This document shows positions 34,426-42,898 of a DNA stretch of 64,000 bases, piece by piece. Source of the stretch: Akkermansia sp. (GTDB taxonomy: Bacteria; Verrucomicrobiota; Verrucomicrobiia; Verrucomicrobiales; Akkermansiaceae); NCBI GenBank assembly GCA_017521405.1, contig JAFXCP010000023.1, positions 62,001 through 126,000 on the forward strand, read 5' to 3'. The position numbers and the translations under genes were made by a program. Position 1 is the first letter of the stretch. Every line of letters starts with the position of its first letter. Below the pieces are notes generated by a model. The model saw nothing but the letters and a program-made list of their open reading frames with translations, made no database searches and was not told the DNA's origin.

Positions 34426-35979
34426 ATGCTTCGCTATTTTTCCAGTTTCATCCTTCTCATGGGCGTTTTGCTCTCCGGCTGTAAACCCACGCCGCGCACA
34501 GCCCCGGAAGCACGCCACCCCATTCTGCCCAAAACGCAGGAAGAAGAAAGCACCCCCACACCTGCTTCCCCCAGCGTTCTGCAAACAGCTCACAGCATTC
34601 TGGTTGTGCGCGCCACGCGGCAGGAGTATAAACAACTAACCCCTTGGGAAAAACACGATGCCTCCACTGCCACCACGCTGGGTATCTACTTGGGGGATGA
34701 GCGCGTGCTTGTTCCGGCTCGCACTGTTACTGCAGCCACTTATGTGGAAATAAGTCTGCCGGATGGTTCCCAAACCGTGCCGGCCATGGTAATCAAGATG
34801 GATAGGGAGATGAATCTCGCCCTATTGGCACCCTTGCACGAGAAAGATGCCACCATCTTCGAATCGAGCCTTCCTTTGAGCTTGGCCGACACTCTGGACC
34901 AAGGAGAGCCGGCTACATTCTCCGGTCTTATCGATGGCGTTAAACCCACCAGCATACCGCTTATCACGGAAAGTATAAAGGGAAGCACCATACCTCAATT
35001 CTGCCTGCGGGCGGCTCATCCGCTGCCGGCAGGGCATGGCTCGGGCGCACCTATTATTCAGGAAGGGAAGCTCGTGGCATTATCCACCTCGTACCATGAA
35101 AACAAACAGCTCATCACTGCGGTGGATGCAAGTTTCATTGCCCGTTTCCTCTCACACGAGGACAAAGGGCTCCCCCTGCTGGGCTTGCAGCTTTCTCTTA
35201 TTGATGACCCCGTATTCCGGCATTTCCTTCAATTGCCGGAGGATGTGGGAGGGCTCTACATCAGCAAAATTGCTCCCTGCTCCGCAGCGGCACAGGCAGG
35301 TATAGCGCAGGGGGATGTTCTGACGCAGATTGAATCCTTCCCGCTGGATAAACAAGGACGCTGCCGCCACCCGCGCTATGGAGTATTGGAAGCGGCTATC
35401 CTGCTGCGGGCTCTCAAGCCCTGCGGGGATGTTCTCAATGTGTCCGTCTATCGCAACGGCACACCGATTTCTCTGCAAATACCTATGAACAAAGATGCAG
35501 AGCAGAACGCAATTTTCCGCAAAGAGGAGCCGGGCGTTCAACCCCGCCACATTATGTGGGGCGGGATGCTCTTCCAACCCATTACTGCCAATTACCTCAG
35601 CGAAATGCGCCAGAAAACGCAGGATTCTCTCCCCTTGGCGTACCAAGAATTGGATTCTCGCGAGGCGGAACTTCGCGAACGCGGATACACAGAGCTAACC
35701 GCCCTCGCTCTCGTTATCCCCACGGCTGCCACAAGAGGCTACGAGGACGTCCAACACTGCGTAGTGGAGGCAGTCAATGGTAAGCCGGCTCTTAATTTTT
35801 CCTCCTTTGCAGCCCTCATTACCGAACAGGCTCCCTCCGGTAGGGTGCGTTTAGACATCAACAAGCCTCCGTACACGATTTATCTGGATCAGGATACCAT
35901 TCAAACATCCAACGAACTCCTGAAACGCACCTCTTTCCCCAAGCTTTTCCACCTGCCCTCGCAGGCTGAACATTCCTAA
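34426..35979 (+). CDS. Lipoprotein pseudoprotease with trypsin-like and PDZ-like domains
   Basis: A 517-residue partner of the preceding DegP-like protease. The lipoprotein signal is MLRYFSSFILLMGVLLSGC (lipobox LSGC). The trypsin-like domain (~50-255) is collinear with its neighbour but lacks catalytic residues: the TNAHVV position reads LVPARTV, DxALL is MNLALL, and only the Ser region remains (GHGSGAPI). A PDZ domain follows (GLYISKIAPCSAAAQAGIAQGDVLTQIE). Loss of His and Asp rules out normal proteolysis. It may present substrates to or regulate the active protease. The 13-base gap and shared order indicate an operon formed by tandem duplication. Confidence 0.85.
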   Translation: MLRYFSSFILLMGVLLSGCKPTPRTAPEARHPILPKTQEEESTPTPASPSVLQTAHSILVVRATRQEYKQLTPWEKHDASTATTLGIYLGDERVLVPARTVTAATYVEISLPDGSQTVPAMVIKMDREMNLALLAPLHEKDATIFESSLPLSLADTLDQGEPATFSGLIDGVKPTSIPLITESIKGSTIPQFCLRAAHPLPAGHGSGAPIIQEGKLVALSTSYHENKQLITAVDASFIARFLSHEDKGLPLLGLQLSLIDDPVFRHFLQLPEDVGGLYISKIAPCSAAAQAGIAQGDVLTQIESFPLDKQGRCRHPRYGVLEAAILLRALKPCGDVLNVSVYRNGTPISLQIPMNKDAEQNAIFRKEEPGVQPRHIMWGGMLFQPITANYLSEMRQKTQDSLPLAYQELDSREAELRERGYTELTALALVIPTAATRGYEDVQHCVVEAVNGKPALNFSSFAALITEQAPSGRVRLDINKPPYTIYLDQDTIQTSNELLKRTSFPKLFHLPSQAEHS

Positions 35980-36097
35980 CGCCCCATTATTTTTTACCCC
36001 GGTGCCATAAGCTATTTTCCCTTTAACGGCGGGGAATTGGCGGGCTGTGTCCTCTTCTTGTATCTCCCTCCGGGCGGGTGCATGCCACACATGTGCC

Positions 36098-36126
36098 TTG
36101 ACGTCCGGCAAGTCTGCCGCTATCAT
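36098..36126 (+). promoter_or_regulatory. Near-leaderless promoter of the muramidase-like gene
   Basis: TTGACG at 36098-36103, 17-base spacer, TATCAT at 36121-36126, nine bases to ATG 36136. It decides the start: the open frame reaches 33 codons further upstream, across the promoter. Confidence 0.6.
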
Positions 36127-36135
36127 GTCTCCGAC

Positions 36136-36576
36136 ATGAGAGTAACCATGACCATTCTGACAGGACTGATGATGCTACTCGCCGCCGGTGCCGAAACGGT
36201 GACCGCGCTGCGTCCGGCAATCAGAGAAGCCGCTGCCAAACATGGCGTGGATCCCGTACTGATGGAAGCCATTATCCGGCACGAATCGGCTAATGCTACC
36301 TCCAGTGCTGCCCGCAGGAAAAATAATCTTGCAGGCATCATGGGACGCCGCGGACAGCGACGCTATGAATCCAAGGAGGCCTGCGTGGAGGACCTAGCCG
36401 CACTACTGGCTAAGTACAAAGCCAAAGGTCGCATTACGGTAGCTCAAATCAGCCGTTCCTATTGCGCCAGCAGGGCTCCGTGGACTCGCCACATCACTGC
36501 CACTATGAGCTCTATACGCTCCGGCAAGTGGGGGGAATACCAGGATAGTCCTTCCAAAGAGCAAGAAGAGGATTGA
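36136..36576 (+). CDS. Small exported glucosaminidase/muramidase-like protein
   Basis: A 146-residue protein. The signal peptide is MRVTMTILTGLMMLLAAGA. The mature part has a lysozyme-like core: IREAAAKHGVDPVLMEAIIRHESAN (candidate catalytic Glu50), NNLAGIMG (63-70, cf. NLFGIKG of GH73) and a YESKEACVEDLAALLAKY segment. That pattern matches peptidoglycan glucosaminidases of the GH73/LYZ2 type. It is very small, without cell-wall-binding repeats. The substrate (peptidoglycan or, in a mucin degrader, other glycans) is inferred. A terminator lies 33 bases downstream. Confidence 0.75.
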   Translation: MRVTMTILTGLMMLLAAGAETVTALRPAIREAAAKHGVDPVLMEAIIRHESANATSSAARRKNNLAGIMGRRGQRRYESKEACVEDLAALLAKYKAKGRITVAQISRSYCASRAPWTRHITATMSSIRSGKWGEYQDSPSKEQEED

Positions 36577-36608
36577 GTTTTCCATCCTCCTCCCTTACCC
36601 CCCCTTTA

Positions 36609-36641
36609 CAGCTGCATGCCTTATGCAGCTGTTTTGCTTTT
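36609..36641 (+). terminator. Rho-independent terminator
   Basis: Nine-base stem CAGCTGCAT/ATGCAGCTG with a five-base loop, then TTTTGCTTTT. Confidence 0.8.
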
Positions 36642-36751
36642 AAATAAGCAGGACTTCATTTTCCGGCAAACATAGGGGAACTTTTGTTAGGGGGGCATGG
36701 CCATTCCGCCAACTGTCAGAGTTTTCCCTTTTCCTGCCCTGCATCATCGTG

Positions 36752-36757
36752 TAACAT
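36752..36757 (+). promoter_or_regulatory. ychF -10 box, near-leaderless
   Basis: TAACAT at 36752-36757 with ten bases to ATG 36768; the -35 position reads TTTTCC, which is weak. Confidence 0.4.
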
Positions 36758-36767
36758 AGCTTCCGTT

Positions 36768-37889
36768 ATGTTACAAGCAGGCATTGTAGGGCTTCCCAAC
36801 GTAGGCAAATCCACTCTTTTTAACGCAGTGACGCGCTCCCGCAAAGCGGAAGCCGCCAACTATCCCTTCTGCACCATTGATCCGAATGTGGGCATGGTGG
36901 AAGTGCCGGATGCCCGCTTGGCCGTGCTGGCGGAGATGAGCAAAAGCGAGCGTATTGTTCCCGCTGCAATCGAGTTTGTCGATATTGCCGGTCTGGTAAA
37001 GGGTGCCGCAGAGGGTGCCGGGCTGGGTAACAAGTTCCTTTCCAACATTCGCGAAACAGATGCCATTGTCCAAGTGGTGCGCTGTTTTGAAAACGATGAT
37101 ATTATCCACGAACTGGGCTCCGTGGACCCGGTACGAGATATTGAAATCATCAACGCCGAGTTGATTTTGGCCGACCTTGCAGCGATGGAGAAGCGCAAGG
37201 AAAGCCGCATCAAGAAAGCACGCGGGGGAGATAAGGAGGCCAAGGCAGAAGTGGCGCTCATCGAAAAATTGCTGCCGCATTTGGATGCCGGCAATCCGGC
37301 TATTACTCTTGAACTTTCCGAAGATGAAAAGAAGCTCCTGCACAGTTTCTACCTGCTTTCCGATAAGAAGAGCATCTTTGCCTGCAATGTGAGCGAGGAG
37401 GAGCTGGCGGAGGCCGTTAAGGACCCGGATTCACACCCTTATGTCTCCGCCGTACGTAAATACGTGGCAGAACACCACAATGCGGAGGCCATTGTGATTT
37501 CCGCACGTATTGAGGAAGAACTCTCCGAGCTTGCCCCGGAGGAAGCCCGCGAGTACCTTAACGACATCGGCGTAGAGGATTCCGGGGTGAGTGATCTCAT
37601 CCGCGCCGTTTACCACCTGCTTGGGCTGCGCACCTACCTGACAACGGGTGTAAAGGAAACCAAGGCATGGACCATCCGCGCAGGAGATAAGGCACCGCGT
37701 GCAGCAGGAGTCATTCATACCGATTTCGAGCGTGGATTCATCGCCGCCCAAGTGGTTGCGTACGAGGACCTCGTGGCCTGCGGCTCTCTGGCCAAGGCCA
37801 AGGAACAGGCCAAACTCCGCATTGAGGGTAAGGAATACGTGGTACAGGATGGCGATGTGGTGGAGTTCCGCTTCAACGTGTCCAAATAA
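36768..37889 (+). CDS. ychF: Ribosome-binding ATPase YchF/OLA1
   Basis: A 373-residue Obg-family P-loop protein that prefers ATP. G1 motif GLPNVGKS (8-15), switch FVDIAGLVKGAAEGAGLGNKFL, and the G4 position reads NVSEEEL (the NxxE form linked to ATP preference). A coiled-coil domain interrupts the G domain (AAMEKRKESRIKKARGGDKEAK) and a C-terminal TGS domain ends FERGFIAAQVVAYEDL...EYVVQDGDVVEFRFNV. Start 36768 begins exactly at the family N-terminus; the frame is open further upstream but unsupported. It is monocistronic, with a terminator after it. Confidence 0.97.
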   Translation: MLQAGIVGLPNVGKSTLFNAVTRSRKAEAANYPFCTIDPNVGMVEVPDARLAVLAEMSKSERIVPAAIEFVDIAGLVKGAAEGAGLGNKFLSNIRETDAIVQVVRCFENDDIIHELGSVDPVRDIEIINAELILADLAAMEKRKESRIKKARGGDKEAKAEVALIEKLLPHLDAGNPAITLELSEDEKKLLHSFYLLSDKKSIFACNVSEEELAEAVKDPDSHPYVSAVRKYVAEHHNAEAIVISARIEEELSELAPEEAREYLNDIGVEDSGVSDLIRAVYHLLGLRTYLTTGVKETKAWTIRAGDKAPRAAGVIHTDFERGFIAAQVVAYEDLVACGSLAKAKEQAKLRIEGKEYVVQDGDVVEFRFNVSK

Positions 37890-37914
37890 CTTCCACGGCC
37901 TCGTCTTATTTCCG

Positions 37915-37944
37915 GCTGCCGGGGCTTTCCCCGGCAGCTTTCTT
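37915..37944 (+). terminator. Rho-independent terminator after ychF
   Basis: Ten-base GC-rich stem GCTGCCGGGG/CCCCGGCAGC with CTTT loop, then TTTCTT. Confidence 0.85.
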
Positions 37945-37969
37945 AATCCACTGTTACGGCGGATTAAGC

Positions 37970-37998
37970 TGTACAAAGAAGCCGGAATGTATTTTAAT
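37970..37998 (+). promoter_or_regulatory. Possible near-leaderless promoter of the MATE gene
   Basis: TGTACA at 37970-37975, 17-base spacer, TTTAAT at 37993-37998, eight bases to ATG 38007. Weaker match than others. Confidence 0.35.
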
Positions 37999-38006
37999 AG
38001 CAGCGC

Positions 38007-39506
38007 ATGAGTGCAGGTGACGGCAGAGAGGGCAAGATTCGAGTGGCCCTATCGCGCGGGCAGCTAGGTGGTAAGCTGGCCGGCAAGAGCCTTCCGCGCC
38101 AAATTATCACCATTGCCTTATGGCCACTGCTGGAGCAGGTGATGAGCTTTATCTGCGCTTCTATCTCGCTGGTACTGGCCACACACATGGGAACGGACGA
38201 TGCCACCACCACCCAAATTGCCTCCGGCATCGGCGTAACGGGTTATGTGATGTGGCTGGGGTTCCTGATGCAAAGTGCCGTGGGCATGGGTGCCACGGCC
38301 ATTGTGAGCCGCATGACGGGTGCCCGCCGTTTTGGCGAGGCCAACTACGTTGCCAACCAAGCGGCGGTACTGGGTTTTTTGGCGGGCATACTCTCCGCTT
38401 TTCTGATGTACGTATCGGCGGATGTGCTGGTAACGGATATTCTGCAATTAAGTGATTACGCGCACGAAGTAGCCATGCGCTATATGTACACCGGCTGCTG
38501 GGTGGCCATCTTCTCCGGCATAGTGTTTGCCGTAAACGCAGCCTTGCGCGGCTCCGGGGATACGAAGACCCCCTTCTTCATCATGCTGACGGTGGATGGG
38601 TTGAACATTATCTTTAGCCTGTTCCTTGTGCAGGTATGCGGTTTGTTTGTGGAAGGGCTTGCTCTGGGCATGATAGGCGGCATGGCTGCCGCAGCACTCA
38701 TCCTGCTGGCTATACTACTGCGGAGGCGGCAAGATGTGTGCCACCGCATCCAAGGCAGCACGCCGGAAGCCTTTGAAAGCTATTTAGCCACACAGGAAAG
38801 CAGCTATGTACCGCCGCTCTTCCTGTGCTGGCGGTCGCTCATCCCCGACTGGCGCATGATGTGGCGTATCCTCTGCATCGGTATTCCGCAGGCGATTGAG
38901 GTGGGCGGCATCTGGCTGATTCAGATATACGTATTGAGGGTTATCTCCTCTCTTGGGGATGCAGCCGTGGGGGCACACAATATTGCCATCCGCATCGAAT
39001 CCCTGAGCTTCCTGCCCGGCTTTGCCATCGGCATGGCCGGGGCCACCCTTATGGGGCAATACTTAGGCGCGGGCAGTGTACGCTTAGCACTGGAAACCGC
39101 ACGCCGCTGTACCACATACAGTGTACTGTTCATGGGGGTCATGGGAGTTTTCTTTGCGCTCTTCCCGGAGTTTTTTGTGGGGATATTCACGGCACATTCA
39201 CCCGGGCTTATGGCTGCCGCTGTGCCGGTGGTGCAAATTTTTCTGTTGGTGGAGCCGTTCTACGCAGCCATGCTTATTACCAAAATGTGCCTGCGCGGTG
39301 CCGGGGATACGCGGCGGGTAATGTGGGTTTCCTATGGGGGGATGGGGCTCATTCGCGGGGCATGCCTCATGCTCTGGTACAACCTCTGGCCGGAAACATT
39401 GAGCCTCACGGGTATTTGGCTGCTCTTCATTGCGGATATGATTGTAGAATATCTCATCCTTCGCCACATGCTTTACGGGCTTAAATGGGCACGCCGCAAA
39501 GTCTGA
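38007..39506 (+). CDS. MATE-family multidrug/cation antiporter
   Basis: A 499-residue inner-membrane exporter with about twelve hydrophobic spans in two repeats. Typical MatE features: PLLEQVMSFICASISLVLATHMG near the first helix, GYVMWLGFLMQSAVGMGATAIVSRMTGA, and LRGSGDTKTPFFIML, repeated as LRGAGDTRRVMWV in the second half (the duplicated RGxGDT motif). A charged N-terminal extension of ~30 residues precedes helix 1. Substrate is unknown. thiE starts 20 bases downstream and may be cotranscribed. Confidence 0.92.
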   Translation: MSAGDGREGKIRVALSRGQLGGKLAGKSLPRQIITIALWPLLEQVMSFICASISLVLATHMGTDDATTTQIASGIGVTGYVMWLGFLMQSAVGMGATAIVSRMTGARRFGEANYVANQAAVLGFLAGILSAFLMYVSADVLVTDILQLSDYAHEVAMRYMYTGCWVAIFSGIVFAVNAALRGSGDTKTPFFIMLTVDGLNIIFSLFLVQVCGLFVEGLALGMIGGMAAAALILLAILLRRRQDVCHRIQGSTPEAFESYLATQESSYVPPLFLCWRSLIPDWRMMWRILCIGIPQAIEVGGIWLIQIYVLRVISSLGDAAVGAHNIAIRIESLSFLPGFAIGMAGATLMGQYLGAGSVRLALETARRCTTYSVLFMGVMGVFFALFPEFFVGIFTAHSPGLMAAAVPVVQIFLLVEPFYAAMLITKMCLRGAGDTRRVMWVSYGGMGLIRGACLMLWYNLWPETLSLTGIWLLFIADMIVEYLILRHMLYGLKWARRKV

Positions 39507-39526
39507 CGTTTTCTTTTTTCTGTACT

Positions 39527-40168
39527 ATGCAGCAGATTCTAAACCAAGCCACCCTCTACGGCATTGTAGATTTGGGCTACACGCCCGCTGAAAAAGTAGC
39601 CGCGACCACGGAAGCTCTTTTGGCAGGAGGCGTACGCATTCTCCAATTGAGAGCCAAGAATGTTCCTTTACCGGAAACCAAAGTATTGGCCAAGCTCATG
39701 CAAGCGATGTGCCGAAAAGCCAAAGCCATTTTTGTGCTGAATGATTACCCGGAAATGGCCGCAGAGATAGGAGCGGATGCCGTCCATGTAGGGCAAGATG
39801 GAGGGTCGCTGGAAGAGGTACGCCGCATCGTGGGGAAGGATATGCTCATCGGCCGTTCCACCCACAGCCCGGAGCAAGCACTCGCGGCTCAGGCAGAAGG
39901 TGCAGACTACATCGGCTTCGGGCCGCTTTTCCCCACCGGCACCAAACCGGGGAGGCCGGCCATTGGGCTGCAGGATATTGCAAAGGTGCATGAACAATTG
40001 CCCGGATTCCCCATCTTCTGCATTGGCGGCATCAACGGCACCACCCTGCCCCGGGTTCTCCAAGCCGGGGCAAGGCGGGTTGTAATTGTTTCCTGGCTCT
40101 TGCAGCAAGCGGACATCTCGGGTACTGCGAGGGAGCTTATCCGCCGGCTGCATCCAGAGGAAAATTAA
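39527..40168 (+). CDS. thiE: Thiamine-phosphate synthase
   Basis: Joins HMP-diphosphate and the thiazole phosphate to make thiamine monophosphate. From ATG 39527 it has 213 residues: LYGIVDLG, RILQLRAKN (substrate pyrophosphate region), AIFVLNDY, ADAVHVGQDGGS and DYIGFGPLFPTGTKPG, all conserved TIM-barrel motifs of ThiE. The open frame extends upstream over the MATE stop, but ATG 39527 matches the family start. It faces thi4, whose stop is five bases away, so both thiamine branches meet here. No TPP riboswitch is visible. Confidence 0.95.
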   Translation: MQQILNQATLYGIVDLGYTPAEKVAATTEALLAGGVRILQLRAKNVPLPETKVLAKLMQAMCRKAKAIFVLNDYPEMAAEIGADAVHVGQDGGSLEEVRRIVGKDMLIGRSTHSPEQALAAQAEGADYIGFGPLFPTGTKPGRPAIGLQDIAKVHEQLPGFPIFCIGGINGTTLPRVLQAGARRVVIVSWLLQQADISGTARELIRRLHPEEN

Positions 40169-40173
40169 GGGGG

Positions 40174-40956
40174 TTAACCCTTGCGTGCCGCATCAATAGC
40201 CTGAGCCATCAGCCCGGCCACTTTGCGACCACTCATCAGCATGCCTCCGAAAATGGGGCCCATGCGGAAACTGCCGCTCACGCCATTGGCCGCCATGCCG
40301 GAAACAAACAAGCCGGGGTATATCTCCTTGGTATTTTCCACTGTGGTGCGTTCACCTTCGGCGGCATCCATGCTCATCTCCCCCGCTACTCCTCCGGTGG
40401 GCGTGTTGAGGCGCACGCCATTTTTGCGCGCCACGGTGCGGGCAATTTCGCAATCGTGCCCGGTGGCATCCAGCACCGTGGTGGAAAGCAGTGTGAGCGG
40501 GTCCACATGCAAACCTTCCCGCAACACGGGGGTCCAGTTTACCACCACGCCGCCCACGCGCCCCTGCTTGTAGACAACATCCTCCACGGAATAGCAATTA
40601 AACACAGTGGCACCTGCTTTTGTTGCTTGGTATAGCAAGCCCGCCGTGGCATGCACAGAGTCCACAATGTAGCAGCCCTCCCCATATGGACGATAGCTCA
40701 ATGCCAGTTCTTGCACAATGGGCATGGCTTCCTCCTGCACCACAATATCATTAAACATCATGGCGCCGCCCCACATTCCCCCGCCGGGGGATAATTTCCT
40801 ATCCAAAAGAGCTACTTTGTACCCTCCCTTTGCTAAATAATAAGCAGCAACGATGCCGGAAGGCCCTCCGCCCACGATGGCTGCATCCAACTGCAAACAG
40901 GACTTCAACTTGCCAAAATAAGAATCGATAATACCGCGAGAAATAAGCGTCTCCAT
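40174..40956 (-). CDS. thi4: Thi4-type thiazole synthase, non-cysteine form
   Basis: Makes the thiamine thiazole moiety from NAD, glycine and a sulfur source. The 260 residues have the FAD/NAD-type Rossmann motif AAIVGGGPSGIVAAYYLA (25-42), SPGGGMWGGAMMFN (56-69), DATGHDCEI (163-171) and the C-terminal GMAANGVSGSFRMGPIFGGML (220-240). The yeast suicide Cys205 position is Val175, so sulfur must come from sulfide, as in archaeal/anaerobic prokaryotic Thi4. ATG 40956 is chosen because it follows a -10 box by eight bases; the ATG 18 bases upstream lies inside that promoter. Confidence 0.92.
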   Translation of the reverse strand: METLISRGIIDSYFGKLKSCLQLDAAIVGGGPSGIVAAYYLAKGGYKVALLDRKLSPGGGMWGGAMMFNDIVVQEEAMPIVQELALSYRPYGEGCYIVDSVHATAGLLYQATKAGATVFNCYSVEDVVYKQGRVGGVVVNWTPVLREGLHVDPLTLLSTTVLDATGHDCEIARTVARKNGVRLNTPTGGVAGEMSMDAAEGERTTVENTKEIYPGLFVSGMAANGVSGSFRMGPIFGGMLMSGRKVAGLMAQAIDAARKG

Positions 40957-40964
40957 GGCACTGA

Positions 40965-40993
40965 TTTTTAGCATGAGTGCCCCCCTTTGGCAA
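40965..40993 (-). promoter_or_regulatory. Leaderless promoter of thi4
   Basis: Minus strand: TTGCCA at 40988-40993, 17-base spacer ending TGC (extended -10), TAAAAA at 40965-40970, eight bases to the ATG. Confidence 0.6.
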
Positions 40994-41017
40994 GGAATTT
41001 TTGTGTCCCATAGCAGT

Positions 41018-42790
41018 TCAGCTCAAGAGGGAGGAATCCTCAAGAATGCGGCGTGCCAGTGCTTCTCCATTCACGGAAGGAACAATGTACAAACCATAGC
41101 GTGCGCGGGTGCAGGCTACATAGAATTCATCCATATCAAAACCACGGCTCTCATCGAGGCCGATAATATCAGTCAGGATAATGTACGAAGCCTCCAGCCC
41201 TTTGAATCCTTTGATGGTGGAAGCCAAAATCTTATCGCATCCGATTTTGCGGCAGCGGAGGAAACGTTCCAACGAGGCACTTTCCGTCTCATCGGGAGGA
41301 GCAGCTTCCACCTCCGGGATAAAAGGAATACTGCAACGATGATGCCGCGTACTCCATGGGGAGAGTACCGCAATCTGCTCATTCGGCAGGCATAGTTCCG
41401 GATTGCCCCGCAATTTCTCAATAATGCGGCTTACGCTAAGCGCCCGCTCCCGGGCATCATCATTTCCGGGGAGGATGCACACTTGCGCCCCATGCAATCC
41501 CAAGGGAATAAGTCGCTTATCCACCGGGAGCATACCGGCGCTATACTGGGCAATCTCGAAGGCATTGCGTAAGTTCTTCACTAGTGAGATATGGGTGGGC
41601 AATTTCGGAATATGGGGGCTCCGGGTATACAAATCCTGATTAGAATCCGAAAAGATGTAAAACTTCCCGGCTGGTGCCAGCAGCCCATAAATAAGTTCCC
41701 ACCAAGAAGCTCGAAAATCCTGAGCTTCGTCCACAAAAATGCTCTCAAATTTAGGCAATTCCGGCAGCAATTCCAGCATGGCATCCACGGCAGCCTGCGG
41801 CAGGCGGTCTCCCCGGCCGTGGTAGTTCACCAAATGCTCTAAACCCGCAGGCTGTAAAATATACCGGATGCAAAACTCGTGAAAGTTGGAGACGATAATT
41901 CGTTCCTGCTGGGCGACCAACATGGGCAGCTGCCGCAAAGCACAAGCCAGATTTCTGTTAAAACAAAGCAGGAGAATGCGAGTGCGCCCGGTCTCGGCCT
42001 GCCGTACCGCTTCGTAACAGGCCATCACCGTCTTTCCGGCTCCGGCACTTCCCTCCACTCGGATTCCGCCCGTGCTGGCTTCCAGCATGGGTAATACACT
42101 CAACAAGGAAGCACCCACATGTTCCATGGCCTCCAAATAAGCAGAAACATCCATGCGAAAAATGACAGTAGGGGCCAAATAAGCTACCATATCGGCCACT
42201 ACCTGTGGGCTCATATTAGGTCCCAGTTTATTCTTTCGGACAAACAGATTCTCGATGCGCTGCTGCAACTGGGTTTCCAGAGCCTCGCGCCCACACAAAT
42301 ACAAATCCTGCAAGGGGAGATTCCCATAATCCCCGGATTCCCCGGCATCGTCCCAATCGGGAGGCACGCTATTAGTCAGTATCGCCATACAGCGATGCTC
42401 CGGCTGGCGGGATGGATGTGAGTGAATGACACAGCGCTCCACCAATCCGCGCGTGAGTTTTCTGCATGCAATCTCCGCTTGGTGCAATGGTGTGGCTCGC
42501 ACGCCCATGCTTACCCATGGAGAATTCGGGGCGTTCCCTCGGCTTTGCCACACGCCCTCCACAATACGAGTATGAGGCCAATCCTTTACCTCCAATACGG
42601 CATATCCGAGACCGGGAATTAACACAATAAAATCTGCCTCGTAATTTGTATAATATCCATCTTTCTTATAATGTTCCCAGCAATTATGGAATATAATCCA
42701 ATCCTCCGGCATACGTGCCAAAGCCTGGTATACCAGCTTCTCTCCATGTTGTACTTTTCCTACAAGACATAAGGGATACATTTTTGCCAT
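41018..42790 (-). CDS. NERD nuclease-domain / superfamily 1 helicase fusion, possible phage-defence protein
   Basis: A 590-residue cytosolic protein. The N-terminal NERD domain (about 10-110, a PD-(D/E)xK-type nuclease fold) shows GEKLVYQAL (Glu17), YEADFIVL (Asp53) and the ExK pair in LEVKDW (Glu67, Lys69). A UvrD-like helicase follows: Walker A EGSAGAGKT (246-254), Walker B FVDEAQD (352-358), and the UvrD C-terminal STIKGFKGLEASYIIL with YVACTRARYGLY. Nuclease-helicase proteins of this layout include staphylococcal Nhi, which gives phage immunity, but others are housekeeping. It stands alone with its own leaderless promoter. Defence is inference. Confidence 0.85.
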   Translation of the reverse strand: MAKMYPLCLVGKVQHGEKLVYQALARMPEDWIIFHNCWEHYKKDGYYTNYEADFIVLIPGLGYAVLEVKDWPHTRIVEGVWQSRGNAPNSPWVSMGVRATPLHQAEIACRKLTRGLVERCVIHSHPSRQPEHRCMAILTNSVPPDWDDAGESGDYGNLPLQDLYLCGREALETQLQQRIENLFVRKNKLGPNMSPQVVADMVAYLAPTVIFRMDVSAYLEAMEHVGASLLSVLPMLEASTGGIRVEGSAGAGKTVMACYEAVRQAETGRTRILLLCFNRNLACALRQLPMLVAQQERIIVSNFHEFCIRYILQPAGLEHLVNYHGRGDRLPQAAVDAMLELLPELPKFESIFVDEAQDFRASWWELIYGLLAPAGKFYIFSDSNQDLYTRSPHIPKLPTHISLVKNLRNAFEIAQYSAGMLPVDKRLIPLGLHGAQVCILPGNDDARERALSVSRIIEKLRGNPELCLPNEQIAVLSPWSTRHHRCSIPFIPEVEAAPPDETESASLERFLRCRKIGCDKILASTIKGFKGLEASYIILTDIIGLDESRGFDMDEFYVACTRARYGLYIVPSVNGEALARRILEDSSLLS

Positions 42791-42799
42791 AACCTCCGC

Positions 42800-42828
42800 A
42801 TATTACCAAATCGAGCCGCCTATGTTAA
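42800..42828 (-). promoter_or_regulatory. Leaderless promoter of the NERD-helicase gene
   Basis: Minus strand: TTAACA at 42823-42828, 17-base spacer ending TGG (extended -10), TAATAT at 42800-42805, nine bases to the ATG. GGAGG lies only two bases before the ATG, too close for a normal ribosome site. Confidence 0.65.
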
Positions 42829-42845
42829 GAAGAAAATAGCAATAC

Positions 42846-42879
42846 AAAAAACCGTCGGCTTTTCAACCGACGGTTTTTT
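42846..42879 (-). terminator. Terminator after the tryptophanase-family gene
   Basis: Perfect stem of 13 base pairs including six A-T pairs on the flank (42846-42858 with 42867-42879), eight-base loop. In the minus direction the T-rich arm follows the GC core, directly after the tnaA stop. Confidence 0.85.
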
Positions 42880-42898
42880 AGCATCAGCACATTGAGCT

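Noticed and set aside
39485..40168. TPP riboswitch upstream of thiE or thi4
   Set aside because: thiE follows the MATE stop by 20 bases and thi4 appears leaderless, leaving no room for the conserved TPP aptamer, which I also do not see.
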